This document shows positions 57,420-64,000 of a stretch of 64,000 nt of DNA, one piece after another. This DNA comes from Natronomonas halophila (GTDB lineage Archaea > Halobacteriota > Halobacteria > Halobacteriales > Haloarculaceae). The stretch lies in contig NZ_CP058334.1 in assembly GCF_013391085.1 (NCBI RefSeq), positions 248,001 through 312,000 on the forward strand. Direction: 5' to 3'. The notes under the pieces were generated by a model that had not been told where the DNA came from, did no database searches, and saw nothing but the letters and a program-made list of their open reading frames with translations. Both the position numbers and the translations under genes were made by a program. Within the stretch, counting starts at the first letter, position 1. Each line of letters opens with the position of its first letter.

Positions 57420-58415
57420 CTAGAGTTCGTCCGCGATTTCGTCGGCGTCGATGTCGGCTTCTTCGAGGGCTTCCTCGATGTCGACGTCCTCGGGGGCGCC
57501 GCCGGCTCCGCCCATGCCGCCCATCATACCGCCCATGCCCATTCCCATGCCGGAGCCATCGAGGACTTCCTCGATGACGATGCGGTCGATGCTGGTCAGG
57601 TCGATGACCTGCTGTGCAATCTGCTGTTTCTGCATCATCCACTGCTGGTTCATCGCCAGCTGGGGCGTGGATTCGACGTAGAGGGTTTCCTTCTCGACCG
57701 TCTCGGTGATGGTCTCGGGTTCGGCGTCCTCGTCGTCGTCCTCGTCGGGTTCTTCGACGCGAGTTTCCTCGACCTCGTCGGTCTCGACCCACATCTCGAG
57801 GTCGACGTCGAGGAACATACCGAGCAGGCCTTTGGCCTTCTCGAGGTCGTCCTCGACCTGTTCGAGGATTTCGTAGTCGTATTCGATGTCCTCGCCGGCC
57901 AGCGGGTGGTTGAAGTCCACGCGTGCGCGGCCGCCGATGATGGTCTCGAGGACGCCCTGTTCGCCCTCGATCTGGACGCGGGCGCCGGGGTAGCGGTCGT
58001 CCTCGTCGATCTTGTCGGCGGAGACGGTGCGGACCTGCTCTTCGTCGTACTCGCCGAAGGCGTCCTCACCGGAGACGACGACGCTGCCCTCGTCGCCGAC
58101 GTCCTTGCCGCGGATGTCGTCTTCGACCTGGGGGAAGAGGTGGCCCTCGCCCAGCACGATGACGCGGGGTTCGAAGGTACCCTGGTCGGCGACGCCTTCC
58201 TCTTCGGCGACCTCTTCGTCGGTCGTGTCGACGAGTTGGTCGTCCTCGACGGTGCGGGCGGTGTAGGCGAGACGGATGAAGTCGCCGTCCTGCAGGCCCT
58301 CGGCTTCCGCTTCGGCCTCGACGTCCTGCTCCTCGGTCTCGGTTTCGGTCACTTCTTCGGCGGCATCCTCGGCCGCGTCGTCGGTCTCCTCGACCTCATC
58401 GGGTTCATCACTCAT
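57420..58415 (-). CDS. FKBP-type peptidyl-prolyl isomerase (SlyD-like)
   Basis: A 331-residue prolyl isomerase and chaperone. A 40-residue Asp/Glu-rich leader precedes the FKBP core (GDFIRLAYTARTVEDDQLVDTT, then EPRVIVLGEGHLFPQVEDDIRG). The IF insert domain (FGEYDEEQVRTVSADKID) and FNHPLAGEDIEYDYEI follow. After a C-terminal helical domain comes a Met/Gly-rich stretch (GMGMGMGGMMGGMGG) reminiscent of chaperonin tails. It ends ADEIADEL. The ATG at 58415 is preferred over upstream frame sequence. Confidence 0.9.
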   Translation of the reverse strand: MSDEPDEVEETDDAAEDAAEEVTETETEEQDVEAEAEAEGLQDGDFIRLAYTARTVEDDQLVDTTDEEVAEEEGVADQGTFEPRVIVLGEGHLFPQVEDDIRGKDVGDEGSVVVSGEDAFGEYDEEQVRTVSADKIDEDDRYPGARVQIEGEQGVLETIIGGRARVDFNHPLAGEDIEYDYEILEQVEDDLEKAKGLLGMFLDVDLEMWVETDEVEETRVEEPDEDDDEDAEPETITETVEKETLYVESTPQLAMNQQWMMQKQQIAQQVIDLTSIDRIVIEEVLDGSGMGMGMGGMMGGMGGAGGAPEDVDIEEALEEADIDADEIADEL

Positions 58416-58506
58416 ACTGTGAACGTCAGTCGTCGCACCCTTAACAATCACGTTTCCCGTTCGGCGAGCCACGGCGCTTTTACTCGTGCCGAGCGACGGA
58501 GCGGGT

Positions 58507-59049
58507 ATGTATGAAGTCGAACTGAAAGTGCGGGCCGACCACGAGCCCGTCCGCGAGCGGTTGGCGGAACTCGATGCCGAACCACAGGGCATCGTCGAGC
58601 AGGTCGACACCTACTACGACCACCCGGTCCGGGATTTCGCCGAAACCGACGAGGCCCTGCGCATCCGCCGAGAGACCTACGAGGACGAGTCGACCGCTCG
58701 GGTAACGTATAAAGGTCCGCTGGTCGAGGAAGCCTCGAAGACCCGCGAGGAGTGGGAGACGGGCGTCGACGACGGCGAGACGATGGCGAGCATCCTCGAC
58801 GAACTCGGCTTTGCGCCGGCCGCGACCGTCGAGAAGATTCGTGAGCGGTTCAGTTGTGACGGCTACACGGTAACGCTGGACAACGTTGCCGGCCTCGGCG
58901 AGTACGTCGAAGTCGAAACGGAAGCCGAAGAGGAATCCATCGACTCCGCACGCGAGGGCGCGATTCGACTACTTCAGGACCTCGGCCTCGACGCCGACGA
59001 ACAGGTCCGGACCTCCTATCTCGGCCTGCTGCTCGACGAGAGCGCGTAG
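58507..59049 (+). CDS. cyaB: CYTH-domain class IV adenylate cyclase-like protein
   Basis: A 180-residue CYTH tunnel-fold protein. The signature EVELKVR is at the start (MYEVELKVRADH), followed by QVDTYYDHPVRDFAETDEALRIRRE and the acidic NVAGLGEYVEVETEAEE strand pair that binds metals. Relatives are class IV cyclases or thiamine triphosphatase; in archaea the activity is unproven. The start at 58507 is the family start. It is about 75 nt ahead of the SAM synthetase gene. Confidence 0.88.
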   Translation: MYEVELKVRADHEPVRERLAELDAEPQGIVEQVDTYYDHPVRDFAETDEALRIRRETYEDESTARVTYKGPLVEEASKTREEWETGVDDGETMASILDELGFAPAATVEKIRERFSCDGYTVTLDNVAGLGEYVEVETEAEEESIDSAREGAIRLLQDLGLDADEQVRTSYLGLLLDESA

Positions 59050-59125
59050 ATATACCTACTGGTAATTAGTGTTGTGCGTTTGGTTTCCGTAAGTTATAGA
59101 ACCGCCCGAGAGGTACGATGGTGTA

Positions 59126-60331
59126 ATGAGCGAGCGAAACATTCGCGTCGAGCCGGTCGACGGCCGCGCGGTCGAAGACCAGGAAGTCGAAATCGTCGAG
59201 CGGAAGGGCCTCGGGCATCCGGACTCCATCTGTGACGGCATCGCCGAACACGTCTCGCAGGCGCTGGCCCGCGCCTATCTGGACCGTGTCGGCAAGGTAC
59301 TTCACTACAACACCGACGAGACGCAACTGGTCGCCGGCTCCGCCGCGCCGGCCTTCGAGGGCGGCGAAGTCATCGAACCTATCTATCTGCTTATCACCGG
59401 CCGCGCGACAAAGGAGTATCAGGACCAGCGGATTCCGGCCGAAACCATCGCGCTTCGGGCCGCCCGCGAGTACTTCGCCGAACACTTCCCGCTTCTCGAT
59501 TTCGGCACCGACATCATCGTCGACGTCAAGCTTGGCGAGGGCTCCGGCGACCTCCAAGAGGTCTTCAGCGAGGACGGCGCGCAGGTCCCGATGGCCAACG
59601 ACACCTCCTTCGGCGTCGGCCACGCGCCGCTGACCGAAACCGAGAAAATCGTTCTCGAGGCCGAAAAACAGCTCAACGGCCACTACAGCGACGACAACCC
59701 CGTCGTCGGTCAGGACATCAAGGTCATGGGCAAACGCGAGGGCGACGACATCGACGTGACAATCGCCGTTGCGATGGTCGACCGGTACATCGAGGATATC
59801 GACGATTACGACGACGCCGTCCGCGACGTCCGTGAATTCGTCGAGGAACTCGCGACCCGCTTTACGGACCGCTCGGTCAACGTCCACGTCAACACCGCCG
59901 ACGACTACGAGGAGGGCTCTATCTACCTGACGACGACCGGCACCTCCGCCGAACAGGGCGACGACGGCTCCGTTGGCCGCGGCAACCGCGCCAACGGCCT
60001 CATCACGCCGAACCGCTCGATGTCGATGGAGGCCACCTCCGGGAAGAACCCCGTCAACCACATCGGGAAAATCTACAACCTCCTGTCGACGGACATCGCC
60101 GAAACCGTCGTCGACGAAGTCGACGGGATTCGAGAGATTCGTATCCGTCTGCTCTCCCAGATCGGCCAGCCCATCGACCGCCCCCACGTCGCCGACGCCA
60201 GCCTCGTCACCGAGGACGGCGTCGAAGTCAGCGACATCGAAGACGAGGTCAGCGACATCATCGACCGCGAACTCGGCGACGTCTCCTCGATTACCGAGCG
60301 CGTCATCGACGGCGAGCTAACGACGTTCTGA
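59126..60331 (+). CDS. mat: Archaeal S-adenosylmethionine synthetase
   Basis: Makes SAM from methionine and ATP. The 401-residue protein belongs to the archaeal MAT family, strongly divergent from the bacterial type. [21 protein letters not shown] lies near residue 25, and [21 protein letters not shown] around residue 65. The [29 protein letters not shown] region near residue 290 supplies the nucleotide pocket. A leaderless or short-leader start is likely. No regulatory RNA was seen upstream. Confidence 0.96.
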   Translation: MSERNIRVEPVDGRAVEDQEVEIVERKGLGHPDSICDGIAEHVSQALARAYLDRVGKVLHYNTDETQLVAGSAAPAFEGGEVIEPIYLLITGRATKEYQDQRIPAETIALRAAREYFAEHFPLLDFGTDIIVDVKLGEGSGDLQEVFSEDGAQVPMANDTSFGVGHAPLTETEKIVLEAEKQLNGHYSDDNPVVGQDIKVMGKREGDDIDVTIAVAMVDRYIEDIDDYDDAVRDVREFVEELATRFTDRSVNVHVNTADDYEEGSIYLTTTGTSAEQGDDGSVGRGNRANGLITPNRSMSMEATSGKNPVNHIGKIYNLLSTDIAETVVDEVDGIREIRIRLLSQIGQPIDRPHVADASLVTEDGVEVSDIEDEVSDIIDRELGDVSSITERVIDGELTTF

Positions 60332-60363
60332 ACGGGCGGCGAGACGGTGGGGCCGGTGGGCCC

Positions 60364-60537
60364 TTAGAACTGTTTGAGGTTCTGGAGGTCGTGTTCGGTG
60401 CGAGCGAACTCCGAGAGGGGGCGACTCGCGTGACAGTTCGGGCAGTTGAACGTCCGGGCTGGGTCGGGAAGGTCGCTTGGAGAATCCTGCCAGTTCTTAC
60501 CACATTCGGGACACAACAGTCGGACGTACGTTTCCAT
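60364..60537 (-). CDS. Zinc-ribbon protein (57 aa)
   Basis: A 57-residue protein, METYVRLLCPECGKNWQ. CPEC and CPNC knuckles about 27 residues apart form a zinc ribbon, then HASRPLSEFARTEHDLQNL ends it. I recall it as a conserved haloarchaeal family (DUF7836-like), function unknown. The ATG at 60537 is preferred; the frame is open 13 codons upstream. A GGTTTTCATACC stretch upstream may be the promoter. Confidence 0.82.
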   Translation of the reverse strand: METYVRLLCPECGKNWQDSPSDLPDPARTFNCPNCHASRPLSEFARTEHDLQNLKQF

Positions 60538-60706
60538 ACCGGGGCATCGTCGGGGAGGTATGAAAACCTTTGTCACGCATTACCTTTCCGAGTCGGTGCT
60601 GTCGCTCGTGGTTCGAACGACTCGATAGAAGGGACCGCGCTCACGTCGGCAGTTATTATAAAAACGAAGCCGCAAACTCACATCCCGAACCGGACGAGTC
60701 GTCGCC

Positions 60707-61690
60707 TTACGCGGTGGCGACTTCGGCCGCCTCGAGGAGTTCCTTGTAGCGGTTCCGAATGGTGACCTCGGAGATGTCAGCGACCTCGCTGACCTCGCTT
60801 TGGGTCACCTTGTCGTTGCAGAGCAGCGCGGCGGCGTAGACGGCCGCGGCGGCAAGGCCGACGGGCGATTTGCCCGACAGCATGCCGGATTCGCGGGCCG
60901 CCTCGATGAGTTCGCGAGCGCGGCGTTCGACTTCGTCCTCGAGGTCGAGGTCGGAGACGAACCGCGGGACGTAGCTTTCGGGGTCGGCGGGCTTGACCTC
61001 GAGGTTGAGCTCCCGGATGATGTAGCGGTACGTCCGGGTGAGCTCCATCTTGTCGACGCGGGAGACGCGTTCGACCTCGTCGAGGCTACGGGGAACGCCG
61101 GCCTGTCGGGCGGCGGCGTACAGCGACGCCGTCGAGACGCCCTCGATGGAGCGGCCCGGCAGGAGGTCGTCCTGCAGCGCGCGGCGGTAGATGACGGAGG
61201 CGGTCTCGCGGACGTTGTCCGGGAGGCCAAGCGCCGATGCCATCCGGTCGATTTCGCCCAGCGCCTGCTTGAGGTTGCGCTCCTTGGAGTCGCGCGTCCG
61301 GAAGCGCTCGTTCCAGGTGCGGAGGCGCTGCATCTTCTGACGCTGGCTCGAGGACAGGGAGTTCCCGTAGGCGTCCTTGTCCTGCCAGCCGATATTGGTC
61401 GACAGGCCCTTGTCGTGCATCATGTTCGTCGTGGGTGCGCCGACGCGGGACTTCTCGTCCTTCTCGGAGCTGTCGAAGGCACGCCATTCCGGACCGCGGT
61501 CGATGTTGTCCTCTTCGACGACGAGGCCACACTCACTACAGACGGTCTCGCCGTGCTCGGTGTCCGCTTCGAGGCGGGAACCACACTCGGGACAGGTCAG
61601 TTCGGACTCGTCGGCTTCTTCGGACTCTGCCTGCTGGGTACTCTCGGTTCGATTCTCGTCCGTGTAGGTTCGGATACTTGTGTCGCTCAT
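60707..61690 (-). CDS. tfb: Transcription initiation factor TFB
   Basis: Archaeal TFIIB that bridges TBP-promoter complexes and RNA polymerase. The 327-residue protein has a Ser/Glu-rich leader, a zinc ribbon with Cys33, Cys36, Cys51 and Cys54, and the B-reader region WRAFDSSEKDEKSRVGAP. Two cyclin-like core repeats begin near residues 120 and 220; the HTH SQSEVSEVADISEVTIRNRY recognises the BRE. Haloarchaea have several TFBs, so which promoters it serves is unknown. An unusually symmetric promoter lies upstream (61774-61795). Confidence 0.96.
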   Translation of the reverse strand: MSDTSIRTYTDENRTESTQQAESEEADESELTCPECGSRLEADTEHGETVCSECGLVVEEDNIDRGPEWRAFDSSEKDEKSRVGAPTTNMMHDKGLSTNIGWQDKDAYGNSLSSSQRQKMQRLRTWNERFRTRDSKERNLKQALGEIDRMASALGLPDNVRETASVIYRRALQDDLLPGRSIEGVSTASLYAAARQAGVPRSLDEVERVSRVDKMELTRTYRYIIRELNLEVKPADPESYVPRFVSDLDLEDEVERRARELIEAARESGMLSGKSPVGLAAAAVYAAALLCNDKVTQSEVSEVADISEVTIRNRYKELLEAAEVATA

Positions 61691-61773
61691 GATGGATGTG
61701 ATGGAGTACGGTCGGCACCGGAGGAGGAAAACCCAAGAAATCCGGGACCGTTCTTCCTAACATACTGTTAGTT

Positions 61774-61795
61774 CGAAAGGTACTTAAACCTTTCG
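61774..61795. promoter_or_regulatory. Perfectly symmetric BRE/TATA-like element upstream of tfb
   Basis: CGAAAGGT, then ACTTAA, then ACCTTTCG: an 8-bp perfect inverted repeat around a TATA-like centre. On the tfb strand it reads as BRE (CGAAAG) plus TTTAAGTA. On the other strand the same BRE/TATA reading is possible, so it can be a bidirectional promoter or a dimer operator. The distance to the tfb start (about 95 nt) implies a leader of roughly 65-70 nt. Confidence 0.65.
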
Positions 61796-61978
61796 CCGGC
61801 TTTGGCAGTCAAACAGCCGTTAGAAGACGTCTGAAGGCATTACGTGTGTTAGCGAGTAACGCGTGATTTGGGTTACCACACCCCGATTAACATATAAGCC
61901 TTACTACGGACTCCTCTGCCGGTGGTTCGACCGTCAAAAGAAAAACCGCTGGTGGATGCCACGCCGCGTGGTTGTCGT

Positions 61979-64000
61979 TCAGTTCAGTCGGCGGACCGCG
62001 AAGACCGAGCCGATGATGGCCAGCAGCGCAACGACTGCGCCGAAGCCGGCACCGTCACCGTCGGACATGCCGTCGGCGTCGTTGCCGCCGCCCATCGTTT
62101 CGGTCCCTTCATTCATACTTTCGACCGTCAGCGAGGCGTCGTCGACGACCGCGCTCCCGTCTGCGGTGTAGGGGCCGTCGCTTTCGCCTTCACTGGAGAC
62201 GAAGTCGTATTCCTCGTTGCCGTTCGTATCGAGGTGGGGCATGGCGACTGCCGTGCCGTCCTCCTCGTAGGAACTGTCCAGCGACACCTCGATGTCGGAG
62301 TGCTGGCCGGCTTCGAGGTACTCGCTCGTGCCACGGACGCTGTCGAAGACCGCGCCGTCAAGCACGGAGCCGTCGTGGATGGTGACGAACCCGCCGTGGG
62401 ACAGCGACGCGCTGTCGACCGTCACGGTGCTGCCGTCGGTGGTCTGGTCGCTGATGGAGACCTCCGCGGTCTGGACTGCCGAAACGTTCGCCGCGGCGAC
62501 CACGGCGCCGCCACCGGCGACGTACGGCGCGTCCTCGGCGGCCTCACTGGAGACGAAGTCGTACTGCTGGTTGCCGTTCGTGTCCTGATGCGGCATCGCC
62601 ACGAAGGTGTCCTCGCCGCCGGGCACCTCGTCGATCTCGACTTCGACGTTCTGGTGCGTGCCGGGGGCGAGGTACTCGCTCGTGCCACGGACGCTGTCGA
62701 AGACGTCACCGTCGAGGACTGTCGAGTCGTGAATCGTCACGAAGCCACCGTTGTGGAGCGTGACGTTGTCGACCGTGACAGTGTTCTCGACGTTCTCCTG
62801 GCTGGAGAAGGACACCTGCGCGAGCACGCTCATGCGAGCGGTGTCGACGACTGCGCCGCCAGCGTAGGTGTAGGGACCGTCGTCGGCGCCCTCACTGGTG
62901 ACGAAGTCGTACTGCTCGTTGTCGTTCGTATCCTGGTGGGCCATCGGAACCACCGTCTGGGACGTCTTCAGCGGTTCGTCGAGCTGAATCGTGACGTTGT
63001 GGTGGTGGCCTGCTTCGAGGTACTGGCTCGTGCCACGGACGCTACCGAGGGTTTCGCCGGCGAAGAGCGAGGAGTCGTGAATCGTCACGAAGCCGCTCTC
63101 CGCGAGGTCGACGGTGTCGACGACGACCGTGTTACCGTTCACACGCGCGTTGTCCATGCTCACTTCCGCGGAGATGGTCGCGTTGGCCGTGTCGACGACC
63201 GCGTCATCGTCGTCGGTCGTGTACGGGCCGTCGTTTTCGCCTTCGCTGTCAGCGAAGTCGTATTCCTGATTGTCGTTCGTGTCGCGGTGGGCCATCGGGA
63301 CGAGGGTGTCGTCCTCTTCGAGCGGTTCGTCGAGGTGGATGCCCACGTTCCGGTGGAGACCCGGTTCGAGGTATTCGGAAGAGCCACGGATGCTACCGAA
63401 GACCTCGCCGTCGAGGACTGTCGAGTCGTGAACCGTCACGAAGCCACCCTCAGCGACGAACACCTCGTCGACGGTAACGTAGTGGCCGGAAGTCGCGGTG
63501 TCGTTCATCGTGACCGTGGTCTCGTCGGTCGGCGTCACGGCCGCGGTGTCGAGGACGGCTTCATCCTGGTCGTTGACGAAGGGGCCGTCCTCACCGCCCT
63601 CGGATTCCGCGAAGTCGTACTGCTGGTTGTCGTTCGTATCCTGGTGGGCCATCGGAATGAGGGTGTCCTCGTTCTGGAGTTCGTCGTCCAGTTGGACCCG
63701 AACGTTCTCGTGGACGCCGGCTTCGAGGTACTGGCTCGTGCCACGAATGCTGTCGAAGGTTGCGCTATCGAGCAGCGAGGAGTCGTGAATCGTCACGAAG
63801 CCGTCCTCGGAGAGCTCGACGCGGTCGACGACGACGGAGGAGCCGTCGGTCGGCTGGTCGCCCATCTGGACCGTCGCGCTGACGGTCACGTTGGCGGTGT
63901 TGACGACCGCCTCACCGTCGGCGGTGTAGGGGCCGTCGGCTTCCCCGCTGCTGGAGACGAACGAGTAAATCCGGTCACCGTCCGTATCACGGTGCGGCAT
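61979..64000 (-). CDS. Large surface protein with tandem domains (partial)
   Basis: At least 673 residues; the N-terminus lies beyond the window. Five copies of a domain of about 117 residues follow each other, each with GFVTIHDSS-like and SVRGTSEYL-like segments, an amphipathic HxNVxVxLDE strand and an Asp-rich HQDTNDNQQYDF loop that looks like a calcium site. I associate these with DUF7282-like repeats. The C-terminus is GFGAVVALLAIIGSVFAVRRLN, an archaeosortase (PGF-CTERM-like) anchor with Ala where Pro is usual. It is probably an exported, lipid-anchored surface protein. Confidence 0.85.
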   Translation of the reverse strand: MPHRDTDGDRIYSFVSSSGEADGPYTADGEAVVNTANVTVSATVQMGDQPTDGSSVVVDRVELSEDGFVTIHDSSLLDSATFDSIRGTSQYLEAGVHENVRVQLDDELQNEDTLIPMAHQDTNDNQQYDFAESEGGEDGPFVNDQDEAVLDTAAVTPTDETTVTMNDTATSGHYVTVDEVFVAEGGFVTVHDSTVLDGEVFGSIRGSSEYLEPGLHRNVGIHLDEPLEEDDTLVPMAHRDTNDNQEYDFADSEGENDGPYTTDDDDAVVDTANATISAEVSMDNARVNGNTVVVDTVDLAESGFVTIHDSSLFAGETLGSVRGTSQYLEAGHHHNVTIQLDEPLKTSQTVVPMAHQDTNDNEQYDFVTSEGADDGPYTYAGGAVVDTARMSVLAQVSFSSQENVENTVTVDNVTLHNGGFVTIHDSTVLDGDVFDSVRGTSEYLAPGTHQNVEVEIDEVPGGEDTFVAMPHQDTNGNQQYDFVSSEAAEDAPYVAGGGAVVAAANVSAVQTAEVSISDQTTDGSTVTVDSASLSHGGFVTIHDGSVLDGAVFDSVRGTSEYLEAGQHSDIEVSLDSSYEEDGTAVAMPHLDTNGNEEYDFVSSEGESDGPYTADGSAVVDDASLTVESMNEGTETMGGGNDADGMSDGDGAGFGAVVALLAIIGSVFAVRRLN

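Noticed and set aside
60538-60706. TTATTATAAAAACG TATA-like box near 60652 as promoter of a further gene
   Set aside because: No start codon or stable structure follows at a fitting distance in either direction; an antisense RNA to tfb is possible but unsupported.
62290-63800. The regular pattern every 350 bp as a CRISPR or DNA satellite
   Set aside because: The repeats are long, coding, in frame and diverged between copies; they are protein domains, with no spacers.

Overview
The window is chromosomal DNA of a halophilic archaeon (class Halobacteria). The evidence is the GC- and GAC/GAG-rich, strongly acidic coding sequence, leaderless genes with a TATA box about 25-30 nt upstream of the start codon, and archaeal information-processing genes (PriS, GINS, TFB, CDC48-type AAA ATPase, Lhr helicase, archaeal SAM synthetase, archaeal-type shikimate kinase). 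A ba3-type oxidase operon is compatible with a Natronomonas-like organism, but the genus cannot be fixed from the sequence alone. No rRNA operon, CRISPR array or complete insertion sequence was seen; there is one tRNA gene, Ser(TGA).

Layout. 1-13 kb: cofH (cut by the window start), isoaspartyl peptidase, icd, a hairpin-rich intergenic block, a TrkA/Lrp-like pair, an acetyltransferase, priS-gins, an isolated nuoCD fusion and a Bat-like HTH regulator. 13-31 kb: a glycoside-hydrolase-like protein, pyrBI, a RecA/KaiC-like ATPase, glmM, pyrimidine salvage (cdd-udp), a membrane-anchored J-domain protein, HAD phosphatases, a GTPBP1-like GTPase, the lhr helicase and a CDC48 paralogue. 31-40 kb: small conserved proteins, aroK-aroQ, then an accessory, AT-richer island (about 33.7-37.3 kb) with a VapBC-like pair, a broken RelBE pair, micro membrane proteins and a response regulator, then cspA, an AAC(3)-family gene and surE. 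40-64 kb: tyrA and a methyltransferase, pepQ, aroA, the ba3 oxidase operon with ctaB, an IMPDH-like gene, aroC, tRNA-Ser beside a PD-(D/E)XK nuclease, an FKBP prolyl isomerase, a CYTH protein, SAM synthetase, TFB and a large repetitive surface protein (cut by the window end).

Working together: aroK, aroQ, tyrA, aroA and aroC supply the shikimate-to-tyrosine route from dispersed sites. pyrBI, cdd and udp serve pyrimidine synthesis and salvage. cbaD-cbaB-cbaA plus ctaB (heme O) build a terminal oxidase. Five micro-proteins carry zinc-finger or zinc-ribbon cysteine patterns.

The least expected content is non-coding. A mosaic repeat of about 200 bp sits directly behind stop codons (16259-16458, 57216-57419, and a shorter relative at 57006-57142). 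It has constant blocks separated by hairpins of different sequence. Several of its hairpins, and those in 3747-4399, share an 11-nt loop of the form TCRCTNCGYTC or its complement. One palindromic unit of the same kind appears to sit in frame inside lhr. Separately, displaced copies of the 3' end of aroQ mark the edges of nested insertions behind that gene, which suggests the aroQ tail is an integration site. A compact hairpin-rich transcript candidate with its own TATA box lies at 51268-51370.
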